Origin: Acidobacteriota bacterium
Lineage (GTDB): Bacteria > Acidobacteriota > Terriglobia > Terriglobales > Acidobacteriaceae
Assembly (NCBI GenBank): GCA_018268755.1
Contig: JAFDVW010000018.1
Span: 207,109 to 271,108 of the forward strand
Length of the DNA: 64,000 nucleotides
Reading direction: 5' to 3'
In this document: positions 26,157 through 34,392 of the stretch, piece after piece
Layout: every line of letters begins with the position of its first letter
How positions within the stretch are numbered: the stretch's first letter is position 1
Position numbers and translations under genes: made by a program
Notes under the pieces: generated by a model
The model's input: the letters and a program-made list of their open reading frames with translations, nothing else
Databases searched by the model: none
What the model was told of the DNA's origin: nothing

Positions 26157-26217
26157 TATCAAGCACTCTTAGAAGCTCCGAACCCACCGCCAGAAGATGG
26201 ACGGTGGGTTTTGTTTT
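26132..26217 (+). promoter_or_regulatory. Transcription attenuator of ilvBNA
   Basis: The terminator is AACCCACCG (26181-26189) paired with CGGTGGGTT (26202-26210), followed by TTTTGTTTTT. The heptamer CGGTGGG also occurs earlier at 26132-26138, inside the leader peptide, and can pair with the same CCCACCG (26183-26189) as an antiterminator. The two structures exclude each other. A ribosome stalled on the Val codons would leave 26132-26138 free and so allow read-through. Confidence 0.8.
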
Positions 26218-26252
26218 TGGGCCAAACCTTAGGCCAGGGAAAGGACACGACA

Positions 26253-27974
26253 ATGTCAAACCAGAAACTATCCGGATCACGCATCCTGTGGGAGTGTCTC
26301 GAGCGGGAAGGCGTACGGCACATCTTCGGATACCCCGGCGGCGCCATTCTGCCCGCCTATGACGCGCTTAAGCACAGCTCCATCCACCACATTCTGGTAC
26401 GGCATGAGCAGGGCGCGACCCACATGGCCGACGGCTACGCCCGCGCCACCGGGGGTGTCGGCGTGGCGGTGGCCACCTCCGGACCCGGCGCCACCAACAT
26501 GGTCACCGGCATTGCCACGGCCATGATGGACTCCTCGCCGATCGTCTGCATCACCGGACAGGTGGGCAGCAAGCTGATCGGCTCCGACGCTTTCCAGGAA
26601 ACCGACATCACCGGCGTGACCTTGCCCATCACCAAGCACAACTATCTGGTGACCAGCGCCGACGAAGTGGCCCATACGGTGCGCGAGGCTTTCTACGTGG
26701 CCAAATCCGGACGGCCCGGGCCGGTGCTCATCGACATCACCAAAGACGCCCAGCAGAGCCTGGCGGAATTCGATTGGGACGCCGCCGAGCCGCGGCTCAA
26801 GGGCTATCGTCCTGACCTCTCGCCGGAAAAGGCCGAGTTCGAGCAAGCTCTGGAGTTGATCCACAAAGCCAAGCGCCCCGTGATCCTGGCCGGGCACGGC
26901 GTCATCGGCTCGCGCGCCATGGCGGAGTTGCTGGCCTTTGCCGAGCGCACCTCCATTCCGGTCGCACTCACGCTGCTGGGCCTGGGCGGCATGCCGGCCT
27001 CGCACTTCCTCAACCTGGGCATGATGGGCATGCACGGCGAGGCCTGGGTGAACACCACCATTCAGGAAGCCGACCTGCTGCTGGCCTTCGGCATGCGCTT
27101 CGACGACCGCGTCACCGGCATGCTGAAGAGCTACGCGCCCAATGCCAAGAAGATCCACGTCGACATCGATCCGGCGGAAATCAATAAGAACGTGCGCGTG
27201 GATGTGGCCCTGGTCGGCGACCTGAAAAAAATCCTGCAGTCGCTCATCCCGCAGGTGGAAATGCTCGACCGCCGCGAGTGGCTCGACACCATCCGCAAAC
27301 TCAAAGGCGACTCCGCCGTGCGCGACATCCAAAACCTGCCCGACAATGGCCACCTCTACGCGGCGCACGTCATCAACGATCTGTGGCACGAGACCCGCGA
27401 CCGCGACACCATTGTCGTCACCGACGTGGGCCAGCACCAGATGTGGGAGGCCCAGTATTACAAACATGAACGTCCGCGCTCGCTGATCACCTCAGGCGGC
27501 CTGGGCACCATGGGCTTCGCCCTGCCCGCCGCCATCGGCGCCAAAGTGGCGCGGCCGGAAGCGGATGTCTGGGTGGTGGTGGGCGACGGCGGCTTCCAGA
27601 TGACCATGTCGGAACTGGCCACCATCGTCCAGGAAAACCTCAAGGTCAACATCGCCATCATCAACAACGGATTCCTGGGCATGGTGCGGCAGTGGCAGGA
27701 GTTCTTCTATGACAAGAACTACGAAGCCACTCCCCTGCTCAGCCCGAACTTCGTGAAGCTGGCCGAGGCCTATGGCATCCACAGCGTGGCGGTCAAGAAC
27801 CGAAAAGATGTTCTGCCCACGGTGCGCAAGGCCGAGGACCACAACGGCCCGGTACTCATCGATTTCCAGGTGGAGCAGGAAGATTCGGTGTATCCCATGG
27901 TGCCGGCCGGAGCGGCTTTGCATGAGATGATCCGCCGCCCCAGCCCGCTGGTCGAGACCGCGGACGACGAGTAA
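26253..27974 (+). CDS. ilvB: Acetolactate synthase large subunit
   Basis: Encodes 573 residues from the ATG at 26253, which has AAAGGA upstream; 40 further codons in the open frame lie in the attenuator and are not coding. The TPP enzyme domains are in order: N-terminal (GVRHIFGYPGGAILPAYD with the catalytic glutamate region RHEQGATHMADGYAR), central (DRVTGMLKSYAPNAKKIHVDID), and the TPP-binding domain (GDGGFQMTMSELATI...INNGFLGMVRQWQ). It makes acetolactate or acetohydroxybutyrate, the first common step of Val, Leu and Ile synthesis. It is followed by its regulatory subunit and by ilvA. Confidence 0.97.
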   Translation: MSNQKLSGSRILWECLEREGVRHIFGYPGGAILPAYDALKHSSIHHILVRHEQGATHMADGYARATGGVGVAVATSGPGATNMVTGIATAMMDSSPIVCITGQVGSKLIGSDAFQETDITGVTLPITKHNYLVTSADEVAHTVREAFYVAKSGRPGPVLIDITKDAQQSLAEFDWDAAEPRLKGYRPDLSPEKAEFEQALELIHKAKRPVILAGHGVIGSRAMAELLAFAERTSIPVALTLLGLGGMPASHFLNLGMMGMHGEAWVNTTIQEADLLLAFGMRFDDRVTGMLKSYAPNAKKIHVDIDPAEINKNVRVDVALVGDLKKILQSLIPQVEMLDRREWLDTIRKLKGDSAVRDIQNLPDNGHLYAAHVINDLWHETRDRDTIVVTDVGQHQMWEAQYYKHERPRSLITSGGLGTMGFALPAAIGAKVARPEADVWVVVGDGGFQMTMSELATIVQENLKVNIAIINNGFLGMVRQWQEFFYDKNYEATPLLSPNFVKLAEAYGIHSVAVKNRKDVLPTVRKAEDHNGPVLIDFQVEQEDSVYPMVPAGAALHEMIRRPSPLVETADDE

Positions 27975-28006
27975 ACATTTTTTGTCAGAAAGCAAAGCGA
28001 GAACCC

Positions 28007-28555
28007 ATGCTGCATACCTTTGTGGTGTATGTCGAAAACAAGCCCGGCGTCTTGACGCGCGTGTCGTCTTTGTTCCGCCGCCGCGGCTTCAATATTGATT
28101 CCCTGACCGTGGGGCGCACGGAAAAACCCGATGTCTCGCGCATGACCATCGTGGTCGATGCCAATGAAGACCAGTCCCAGCGCATCATGGCCAACGTCTA
28201 TAAGCTGGTCAATGTGCTGCTGGTCGATGACATTACCGGCCAGGCGGCCATTGCGCGCGACCTGGCGCTGATCAAAGTGAAGACCGACCAGGACACGCGC
28301 TCCAAGGTTTTGGAGCTGGCCAACGTCTTCCGCGCCCGCGTGGTCGATCTGGCGCAGGACTCGCTTACCCTGGAGATTACCGGGGTGGAAATCAAGGTCA
28401 ACCGGCTGCTGGAAGTTTTGGAACCCTTCGGCCTCCTGGAAGTGGTGCGCACCGGATTGGTCGCCATGCGCCGCGGCGGCGAGCCCGGCTTCCAGGACAA
28501 GAAGAAAGTCAACGGCCGCGTGGTGGTCGATGACAACGTTTCCTACTCCGTATAG
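28007..28555 (+). CDS. ilvN: Acetolactate synthase small (regulatory) subunit
   Basis: A 182-residue protein with an N-terminal ACT domain (MLHTFVVYVENKPGVLTRVSSLFRRRGFNIDSL) and a second ACT-like C-terminal domain. The ENKPGVL turn is the valine-binding site in this family, which gives feedback inhibition and raises the activity of the catalytic subunit. The length fits IlvH/IlvN long types. It starts 32 bases after ilvB and shares its leader control. Confidence 0.95.
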   Translation: MLHTFVVYVENKPGVLTRVSSLFRRRGFNIDSLTVGRTEKPDVSRMTIVVDANEDQSQRIMANVYKLVNVLLVDDITGQAAIARDLALIKVKTDQDTRSKVLELANVFRARVVDLAQDSLTLEITGVEIKVNRLLEVLEPFGLLEVVRTGLVAMRRGGEPGFQDKKKVNGRVVVDDNVSYSV

Positions 28556-28591
28556 GGAAACTCTCGGCCATTCCTTTGCTTTACCGGTCTG

Positions 28592-28620
28592 GGAGGGACG
28601 CGGTTCGATCGCGTTCCTCC
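28592..28620 (+). promoter_or_regulatory. Hairpin between ilvN and ilvA
   Basis: GGAGGGACGCG and CGCGTTCCTCC form an 11-bp stem with one G-T pair and a 7-base loop. Only GGTTTG follows, so it is a poor terminator; it may stabilise or process the ilvBN part of the message. Confidence 0.45.
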
Positions 28621-28654
28621 GGTTTGAATTCTTTGCATTCCAAAGCGAGCACGA

Positions 28655-29869
28655 ATGTCCACACTGACTTTGCAGGATGTCCAGGCGGCCCGCGACCGTA
28701 TTCGCGAATCCATCTATTACTCGCCCTGCGCGCACTCCAACAGCGTCTCCCGCATCAGCGGGCAGCAGGTCTTTCTGAAGCTGGAAAACCTGCAGAAAAC
28801 CGGCGCTTTCAAGGAGCGGGGCGCTCTCAATAAGCTGCTCACGCTCTCCAAGGCGGAGCAGGCCCAGGGCGTCATCGCCGCCAGCGCCGGCAATCATGCT
28901 CAGGGCGTCGCCTATCACGCGCGTCATCATGGCATCTCGGCCAAGATCGTGATGCCCACCATGACGCCCCTGGTCAAGGTGAACGCCACCGCCAGCTACG
29001 GCGCGGACGTCGTGCTCTCCGGCAGCGGATATGACGAGGCCTACGAAGAGGCCCGCCGCCTGGCCAAGGAGGAGAACCGCGTCTTTGTTCATCCTTTTGA
29101 CGATCCTGCCGTCATTGCCGGACAAGGCACCATCGGGCTGGAGCTCCTGGAACAGATCCCCGACTTGGAAGCCGTGGTTGTTCCCATCGGCGGCGGCGGA
29201 CTGATCAGCGGCATCGCCTGCGCCATCAAGGAATCAAAACCCTCGGTGCGCGTGATCGGTGTGCAGGCGGCGCGCATGCCCTCGACCATTGAGGCGCTCA
29301 AGGCGCATAAGCCGACCACCATTGCCGCCAATCCCACCATCGCCGATGGCATTGCGGTGCGCCGCGCCGGAGAGATCACGCTCCCCCTGGTGGAAAAGTA
29401 TGTGGATGAAGTGGTCGCCGTGGAGGAAGAAGAAATCGCCAGCGGCATTCTCACCTTACTGGAGCGGGAAAAAACTTTGGCCGAAGGCGCCGGCGCCGCG
29501 GCGGTGGCCGCTTTGCTGCATCATCGCACCAGCCTGCAGGACAAACGAGTGGCCGCACTGGTCTGCGGAGGAAATATTGACGTGACCCTGCTCTCGCGCA
29601 TCATACAGCGCGGCCTGGTGAAAGACGGCCGCCTGGTGCGGCTGCAGGTCCACTTGTCCGACCGGCCGGGAGCGCTGCTGCAACTCACCAAACTGATCGC
29701 CTCCCACCATACCAATATTGTCGAGCTGCAATTCGACCGCGCCTATTACGGCGTGAGCCTGGGCGACACGCTGATCGACATTACCCTCGAGACCCGCGGC
29801 CCGGAGCAGATCAAGCAGTTGCTGGCGGCGCTGGTCGAGGCAGGATATCGTCACGAACGCATTCAGTAG
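28655..29869 (+). CDS. ilvA: Threonine ammonia-lyase with C-terminal ACT domain
   Basis: Encodes 404 residues. The PLP lysine is in LENLQKTGAFKERGALNKL (near residue 53), the phosphate loop is IGGGGLISGI, and the asparagine loop is SAGNHAQGVA. Residues ~330-404 form an ACT domain (LQVHLSDRPGALLQLTKLIA). It deaminates threonine to 2-oxobutanoate for isoleucine synthesis. The length and single ACT domain match the TdcB-like/short biosynthetic type rather than the 514-residue E. coli IlvA. Its place behind ilvBN supports a biosynthetic role. Confidence 0.93.
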   Translation: MSTLTLQDVQAARDRIRESIYYSPCAHSNSVSRISGQQVFLKLENLQKTGAFKERGALNKLLTLSKAEQAQGVIAASAGNHAQGVAYHARHHGISAKIVMPTMTPLVKVNATASYGADVVLSGSGYDEAYEEARRLAKEENRVFVHPFDDPAVIAGQGTIGLELLEQIPDLEAVVVPIGGGGLISGIACAIKESKPSVRVIGVQAARMPSTIEALKAHKPTTIAANPTIADGIAVRRAGEITLPLVEKYVDEVVAVEEEEIASGILTLLEREKTLAEGAGAAAVAALLHHRTSLQDKRVAALVCGGNIDVTLLSRIIQRGLVKDGRLVRLQVHLSDRPGALLQLTKLIASHHTNIVELQFDRAYYGVSLGDTLIDITLETRGPEQIKQLLAALVEAGYRHERIQ

Positions 29870-29884
29870 AAGCTGGCACGCGCT

Positions 29885-31273
29885 CTACAGGCGATAGGCC
29901 TGCTTCACCAGACGATAGCTGAGGTCCTGAGCGACTTCGACGGCTTCTTCCTCGTCCAGGCGATGATCGGTGACCAGCCTGGCCAGGAAGCTGCAATCGA
30001 CGCGACGCGCCACATCATGCCGCGCCGGAATGGAGAGGAATGCCCGCGTGTCGTCGTTGAAGCCGACCGTATTGTAGAAACCCGCCGTCTCCGTGGTGTA
30101 TTCCCGGAAGCGCATCAAGCCTTCCGGGCTGTCGTGGAACCACCAGGCCGGCCCCAGTCGCAAGCAAGGATAGTGTCCCGCCAAAGGCGCTAGCTCGCGG
30201 CTGTAACTGGTTTCATCCAGAGTGAACAGAATGACGGTCAGCCCCGGCTCATTGCCATAACGATTGAGCAAGGGCCGCAGGTCATGCACATAGTCGGTCC
30301 GGGTGGGGATGTCTCCGCCCATGTCGCGGCCGAACTTCTGGTAAATCTTTTGGTTGTGGTTGCGAAAGGCGCCAGGATGGATCTGCATCACCAGGCCATC
30401 CTCCACGCTCATGGCCGCCAGTTCGGTCAGCATCTGCGCGCGAAAGAGTTCTTTCTCCTCTGCGGAGGCCTGGCCGGAAACAATTTTCGCAAACAAACTC
30501 TCCGCTGCGCTCGCGCTCAAATCCGCCGTGGCCGCCGTGGGATGGCCATGGTCGGTCGCAGTGCAGCCCAACTTCTGGAAGCGCTCGCGAGTGAGGCGCA
30601 GGGCTCGCAAATACCCTTTCCAGGTTGACGTGTCTTCCTTAGTCAGCGCGCCCAGCGTCGCCACATTTTTGGCAAAACCATCGAAGTCCGGGTCGACAAC
30701 AGGGTCCGGGCGAAATGTCGGGATGACCCTTCCCTGCCATCTGGAAGCGCGAATGCTCTGGTGATGCAGCAGCGGATCGAGTGGCGAATCCGTCGTGGCC
30801 AGCACTTCGATGCCAAAGCGTTCAAACAAGGCGCGGGGACGGAACTCCGGCGCGGCCAGTTTCTCCACAATCGTGTCGAAATAGCGATCCGCCGTCGCCG
30901 GCGAGAGAATCTGTTCGAGCCCGAACAGCTCGTGGAAAGCGAAGTTCAGCCACATGCGCGTAGGAGTACCGCGGAAGAGATAGTAATTTTCCGCGAAAAG
31001 GCGCCAGGCGGCGCGTGGGTCTTCGATCCTGGCCTGCCCGATCCCCAGCTTCTCCAGCGGCACTCCCTGGCTATACAACATGCGGAACACATAGTGGTCG
31101 CGCTGGATGAATAATGTGGCGGGATCGGGAAATGGCTGGTTTCCCGAGAACCATTGCGCGTCGGTGTGCCCGTGCGGGCTCACAATGGGCAAACCTTTGA
31201 TTTTTGCGTACAGACGGCGCGCTACCGCGCGCGAATCCGCATCTGCGGGAAATAACCTATCGGAATGCAGCAC
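29885..31273 (-). CDS. uxaC: Glucuronate isomerase
   Basis: Encodes 462 residues of the amidohydrolase-like UxaC family: an N-terminal metal-binding SPHGHTDAQWF, then FRGTPTRMWLNFAFHELFG and the C-terminal GPAWWFHDSPEGLMRFRE. It converts glucuronate to fructuronate and galacturonate to tagaturonate. It follows the hexuronate transporter gene by 19 bases, and a divergent SDR gene probably supplies the next reduction step. Confidence 0.95.
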   Translation of the reverse strand: MLHSDRLFPADADSRAVARRLYAKIKGLPIVSPHGHTDAQWFSGNQPFPDPATLFIQRDHYVFRMLYSQGVPLEKLGIGQARIEDPRAAWRLFAENYYLFRGTPTRMWLNFAFHELFGLEQILSPATADRYFDTIVEKLAAPEFRPRALFERFGIEVLATTDSPLDPLLHHQSIRASRWQGRVIPTFRPDPVVDPDFDGFAKNVATLGALTKEDTSTWKGYLRALRLTRERFQKLGCTATDHGHPTAATADLSASAAESLFAKIVSGQASAEEKELFRAQMLTELAAMSVEDGLVMQIHPGAFRNHNQKIYQKFGRDMGGDIPTRTDYVHDLRPLLNRYGNEPGLTVILFTLDETSYSRELAPLAGHYPCLRLGPAWWFHDSPEGLMRFREYTTETAGFYNTVGFNDDTRAFLSIPARHDVARRVDCSFLARLVTDHRLDEEEAVEVAQDLSYRLVKQAYRL

Positions 31274-31292
31274 ATTGGTCCTCGGTTTTATT

Positions 31293-32624
31293 CTAGCCGA
31301 GCGCGTTCAGCTCCTGGGCGGGTAACGCGTCCTTGAACTCCGCCGGCTGCAAGCGAGGCAACACGATATGCAGGAAGGCCAGTGCCACCAGATACGCCGA
31401 TCCGGCAATGAGGAATGGCACCAGGTAGCTGCCGGTCCACTGCAGGATGTAGCCAACAATCTTGGCAATCAGCATGCCGCCGATGGCTCCGGCCATTCCG
31501 CCAATGCCCACCACCGAAGCCACGGCCGGACGGGGAAATATGTCGGTCGCCATGGTGAAAAGGTTGGCAGAGAAGCCCTGGTGCGCGGCACAGGCCAGCC
31601 CGATCAGCAGCACCGCTTCCCACATGCCGGGCGCTCGGTAGGCAAACACTACCGGCACTACGCTGAGGGCGCATACCAGCATCGCGATCTTGCGCGCGAA
31701 GTTCACGCTGCGCCCGCGATGGATCAGGCGGGAGGAAAGCCATCCGCCGCCCACACTGCCCACATCCGAGATCAGATAGATCACCACAATGGGGAGTCCA
31801 ATCTGGGTGAGGTTCAAGCCGTGACGTTGCTGCAGAAACCCCGGGATCCAGAAGAGATAGAACCACCACACCGGATCGGTCAGGAATTTTGCCCCCAGAA
31901 AGGCCCACGTCTGGCGATAGCCCAGCAATGGCCACCAGCGAACCTTGGCCGGAGGCTTTTCCGCGTCACTGCGAATGTAAGCCAACTCCGCCGCCGAGCA
32001 GCGCGGATGCTCTTCCGGCTTGCGATAGAGACCCCACCACGCGATGAGCCACAAAAAGCCCAGAGCGCCCATGGCGATAAACGCCCAGCGCCATCCCAGA
32101 TGCAGGGTGATCCAGGGGACCAGCAAGGGCGTAGCGATCGCGCCCAGATTGGTGCCGCCATTGAAAATGCCGGTGGCCAGCGCCCGCTCCTTGCGGGGAA
32201 ACCATTCGGCCACGGTCTTGATGCTGACGGGAAAGACGCCGGCTTCGCCAAAACCCAGGGCCGCGCGGGCCACCAGGAAGCTCAGCATCGACCCGCCCAG
32301 CGCGTGCGCCATGGAAGCCAGACTCCAGAACGCCATGGTGACCGCATAGCCCACCCGCGTCCCTACCCGGTCGATGAAGCCGCCGACCACCACCATGCCC
32401 AACGCGTAGGCGGCCTGAAAGGCCAGCACCAGGTTGCTGTAGTCGATCTCGTTCCAGCCCAAGTCATGCTGTAAGGTACTTTTGAGCACGCCCAGGACCT
32501 GACGGTCCATATAGTTTTTGCTGACGCCGAGAAAGAGAATGGCGCAAATGACCCAGCGGTAGTGGGTCATGATTTGGGATGTGCGGCCGGATGCCTGATG
32601 AACAATACCGTTGGGCTCTGACAT
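31293..32624 (-). CDS. exuT: MFS hexuronate transporter
   Basis: A 443-residue protein with about 12 membrane segments. The anion:cation symporter (ACS) pattern is visible in SKNYMDRQVLGVLKSTLQHDLGW, in FGEAGVFPVSIKTVAEWFPRKERALA and in GIFNGGTNLGAIATPLL, all close to ExuT. It imports glucuronate or galacturonate. An ATG 18 codons inside (before HYRWVICAILF) could be the true start. It is co-transcribed with uxaC. Confidence 0.9.
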   Translation of the reverse strand: MSEPNGIVHQASGRTSQIMTHYRWVICAILFLGVSKNYMDRQVLGVLKSTLQHDLGWNEIDYSNLVLAFQAAYALGMVVVGGFIDRVGTRVGYAVTMAFWSLASMAHALGGSMLSFLVARAALGFGEAGVFPVSIKTVAEWFPRKERALATGIFNGGTNLGAIATPLLVPWITLHLGWRWAFIAMGALGFLWLIAWWGLYRKPEEHPRCSAAELAYIRSDAEKPPAKVRWWPLLGYRQTWAFLGAKFLTDPVWWFYLFWIPGFLQQRHGLNLTQIGLPIVVIYLISDVGSVGGGWLSSRLIHRGRSVNFARKIAMLVCALSVVPVVFAYRAPGMWEAVLLIGLACAAHQGFSANLFTMATDIFPRPAVASVVGIGGMAGAIGGMLIAKIVGYILQWTGSYLVPFLIAGSAYLVALAFLHIVLPRLQPAEFKDALPAQELNALG

Positions 32625-32709
32625 GGACCGATAGAGACTACGCGCAGCCTGGTCTTCACGCTACCATTTCATCGTCTATTTTCACACAGCAAAAAATTCT
32701 GCCTCGCTT

Positions 32710-32740
32710 TTGTCTGCCGCAAGATGTTTTCTTTTAAAAT
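32710..32740 (+). promoter_or_regulatory. Candidate promoter of the SDR gene
   Basis: TTGTCT (32710-32715) and TTTAAAAT around 32733-32740 are 18-19 bases apart in the divergent exuT/SDR gap. The spacing is a little long. Confidence 0.35.
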
Positions 32741-32820
32741 GTATGCGCGCTGCGGACCGAAAGAATTCCTGCCTGGTCCTCTTCTAGATGGAAATCGGCA
32801 CCGGAAAACGGGGATAACTC

Positions 32821-33597
32821 ATGGGATATCGCAAGCTGGAACTGGACGGAAGGACGGCGGTGGTTATCGGCGGCACCTCCGGCATCGGCAAGGCCCTGGC
32901 GCTGGGACTGGCCGAGGCGGGGGCCGATGTGGTTTCCACCGGACGCCGCGCCGAACAAGTCAACGCGGTCGCCCAAGAGATCGAGTCTCGGGGACGCCGT
33001 TCCCTGCGCGTGACCACCGATGTGGCGGAGCGCGATTCCCTGCAAAATCTGTTGGACGCGACGGTCGGCGCTTTCGGCAAAGTCGATATCCTGGTCAATG
33101 CCGCCGGCATCACCAAGCGGGCGCCAACCCTCGACTTCCCCGACGCGGAATGGAACCGCATTCTCGAGACCAACCTCACCGGCACGCTGCGGGGCTGCCA
33201 GGTCTTTGGTAAGCACATGATGGAACGCAAGTACGGACGCATCGTGAACATCGCGTCGTTGTCTTCTTTTGTGGCGCTCTATGAAGTGGCGGCCTACTCG
33301 GCCAGCAAATCCGCGGTGCGTTCCCTGACCCAATCGCTCGCCGTGGAGTGGGCCAAACATGGCATCTGCGTCAACGCCATTGCTCCCGGCGTATTTCGCA
33401 CCGACCTGAATGCGGCCCTGCTGGATGGCACTGCGCGGGGAAAGGAATTCCTGTTGCGCACGCCCATGCAGCGCTTCGGCCAGGTGGAAGAACTGGTTGG
33501 GGCAGCGATTTTCCTCGCCTCCGAGGCGGCCAGCTATGTCACCGGCATTACACTGGCCGTGGATGGCGGCACGTTGGCCAGCGGGGTCAATCAGTAG
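32821..33597 (+). CDS. SDR oxidoreductase, gluconate 5-dehydrogenase/KduD-like
   Basis: A 258-residue classical short-chain dehydrogenase. The cofactor motif is GGTSGIGKALALGLAE, then NAAGITKRAPT, the catalytic serine in IASLSSF, and YSASK. The protein starts 9 bases after GGGGA. Its divergence from exuT-uxaC suggests it acts on a hexuronate intermediate: either fructuronate/tagaturonate reduction in place of UxuB/UxaB, or 2-keto-3-deoxygluconate metabolism (KduD). The sequence alone does not separate these. Confidence 0.85.
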   Translation: MGYRKLELDGRTAVVIGGTSGIGKALALGLAEAGADVVSTGRRAEQVNAVAQEIESRGRRSLRVTTDVAERDSLQNLLDATVGAFGKVDILVNAAGITKRAPTLDFPDAEWNRILETNLTGTLRGCQVFGKHMMERKYGRIVNIASLSSFVALYEVAAYSASKSAVRSLTQSLAVEWAKHGICVNAIAPGVFRTDLNAALLDGTARGKEFLLRTPMQRFGQVEELVGAAIFLASEAASYVTGITLAVDGGTLASGVNQ

Positions 33598-33652
33598 CGC
33601 CCGAAAACTTTCTGCTCCCTGGCGAGGGCGGCCCTCATCCAATGCGGACGGT

Positions 33653-34300
33653 ATGAAACTACTCTCGGTGAATGTCGGCCTTCCGCGGGAAGTACCCTGG
33701 CACGGGCACGTGGTGCGCACCTCGATCTTCAAGAAGCCGGTGACCGGCCGCGTGCTCTTGCGCCGGCTGAACCTCAATAAGGACTATCAATCGGACCTCA
33801 CCGTACACGGCGGCCGAGATAAAGCGGTGTACTGCTACCCTTCCGAACACTACGCCTACTGGGAAGAACAGCTCCCCGGCAAGGAGCTTCCCTACGGCGT
33901 GTTCGGAGAAAACTTCACCACCCAAGGAATGCTGGAAAGCGCTCTCCATATCGGAGACAAATTTTCCATCGGTTCCGCCCAGGTCATGATTACCCAGCCC
34001 CGGCTTCCCTGCTACAAACTCGGGCTGCGCTTCGCCGATGACGGTATGGTGAGACGATTCGCGCAGGCGGGACGCTCCGGCTTTTATCTCTCCGTAGTGG
34101 GGGAAGGCGAAGTCGCGGCCGGCGACGAATTTCAGTTGCTGTCGCAGGACCCAGCGCGCATTTCCGTCGCGGAAATTTTCCGCCTGTTCTTCGCCCGTGA
34201 ATATAGCCAGGAAGACCGCGCCTTGCTCGAGGAGATCGCAAAACTCCCCGCCCTCCCCGGCTTTTGGAAACAGGACTTCCGCGAGCGCTTATTGCTATAA
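33653..34300 (+). CDS. MOSC-domain protein (YiiM-like)
   Basis: A 215-residue protein. The frame opens much earlier inside the SDR gene, but MKLLSVNVGLPREVPWHG at 33653 is the family start. The MOSC core is seen in LTVHGGRDKAVYCYPSEHYAYW, LPYGVFGENFTT and QVMITQPRLPCYKLGLRF; the cysteine there is the conserved MOSC cysteine. A C-terminal 3-alpha domain (SVAEIFRLFFAREYS) follows. YiiM-type proteins are molybdenum-cofactor enzymes that reduce N-hydroxylated compounds such as 6-hydroxylaminopurine. Confidence 0.9.
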   Translation: MKLLSVNVGLPREVPWHGHVVRTSIFKKPVTGRVLLRRLNLNKDYQSDLTVHGGRDKAVYCYPSEHYAYWEEQLPGKELPYGVFGENFTTQGMLESALHIGDKFSIGSAQVMITQPRLPCYKLGLRFADDGMVRRFAQAGRSGFYLSVVGEGEVAAGDEFQLLSQDPARISVAEIFRLFFAREYSQEDRALLEEIAKLPALPGFWKQDFRERLLL

Positions 34301-34340
34301 GGGTGGGGCAGACACTCTTGTCCGCCTGATCCCCATCCTT

Positions 34341-34360
34341 CGCGGGCAGCAGTGCCCGCG
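34341..34360. repeat. GC-rich palindrome
   Basis: CGCGGGCA-GCAG-TGCCCGCG is a perfect 8-bp stem without a T-run. It lies between the MOSC and CoA-transferase genes and resembles the palindromes at 11729-11749 and 56218-56321. TACAAT at 34378-34383 may be a minus-10 only 9 bases before the next ATG. Confidence 0.6.
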
Positions 34361-34392
34361 CCGCATCCTTTCCCATTTACAATGCCCTTGGC

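Noticed and set aside
28600..28612. tRNA-like GGTTCGATCGC near 28600
   Set aside because: No acceptor or anticodon arms surround it; it is the loop of a simple hairpin.
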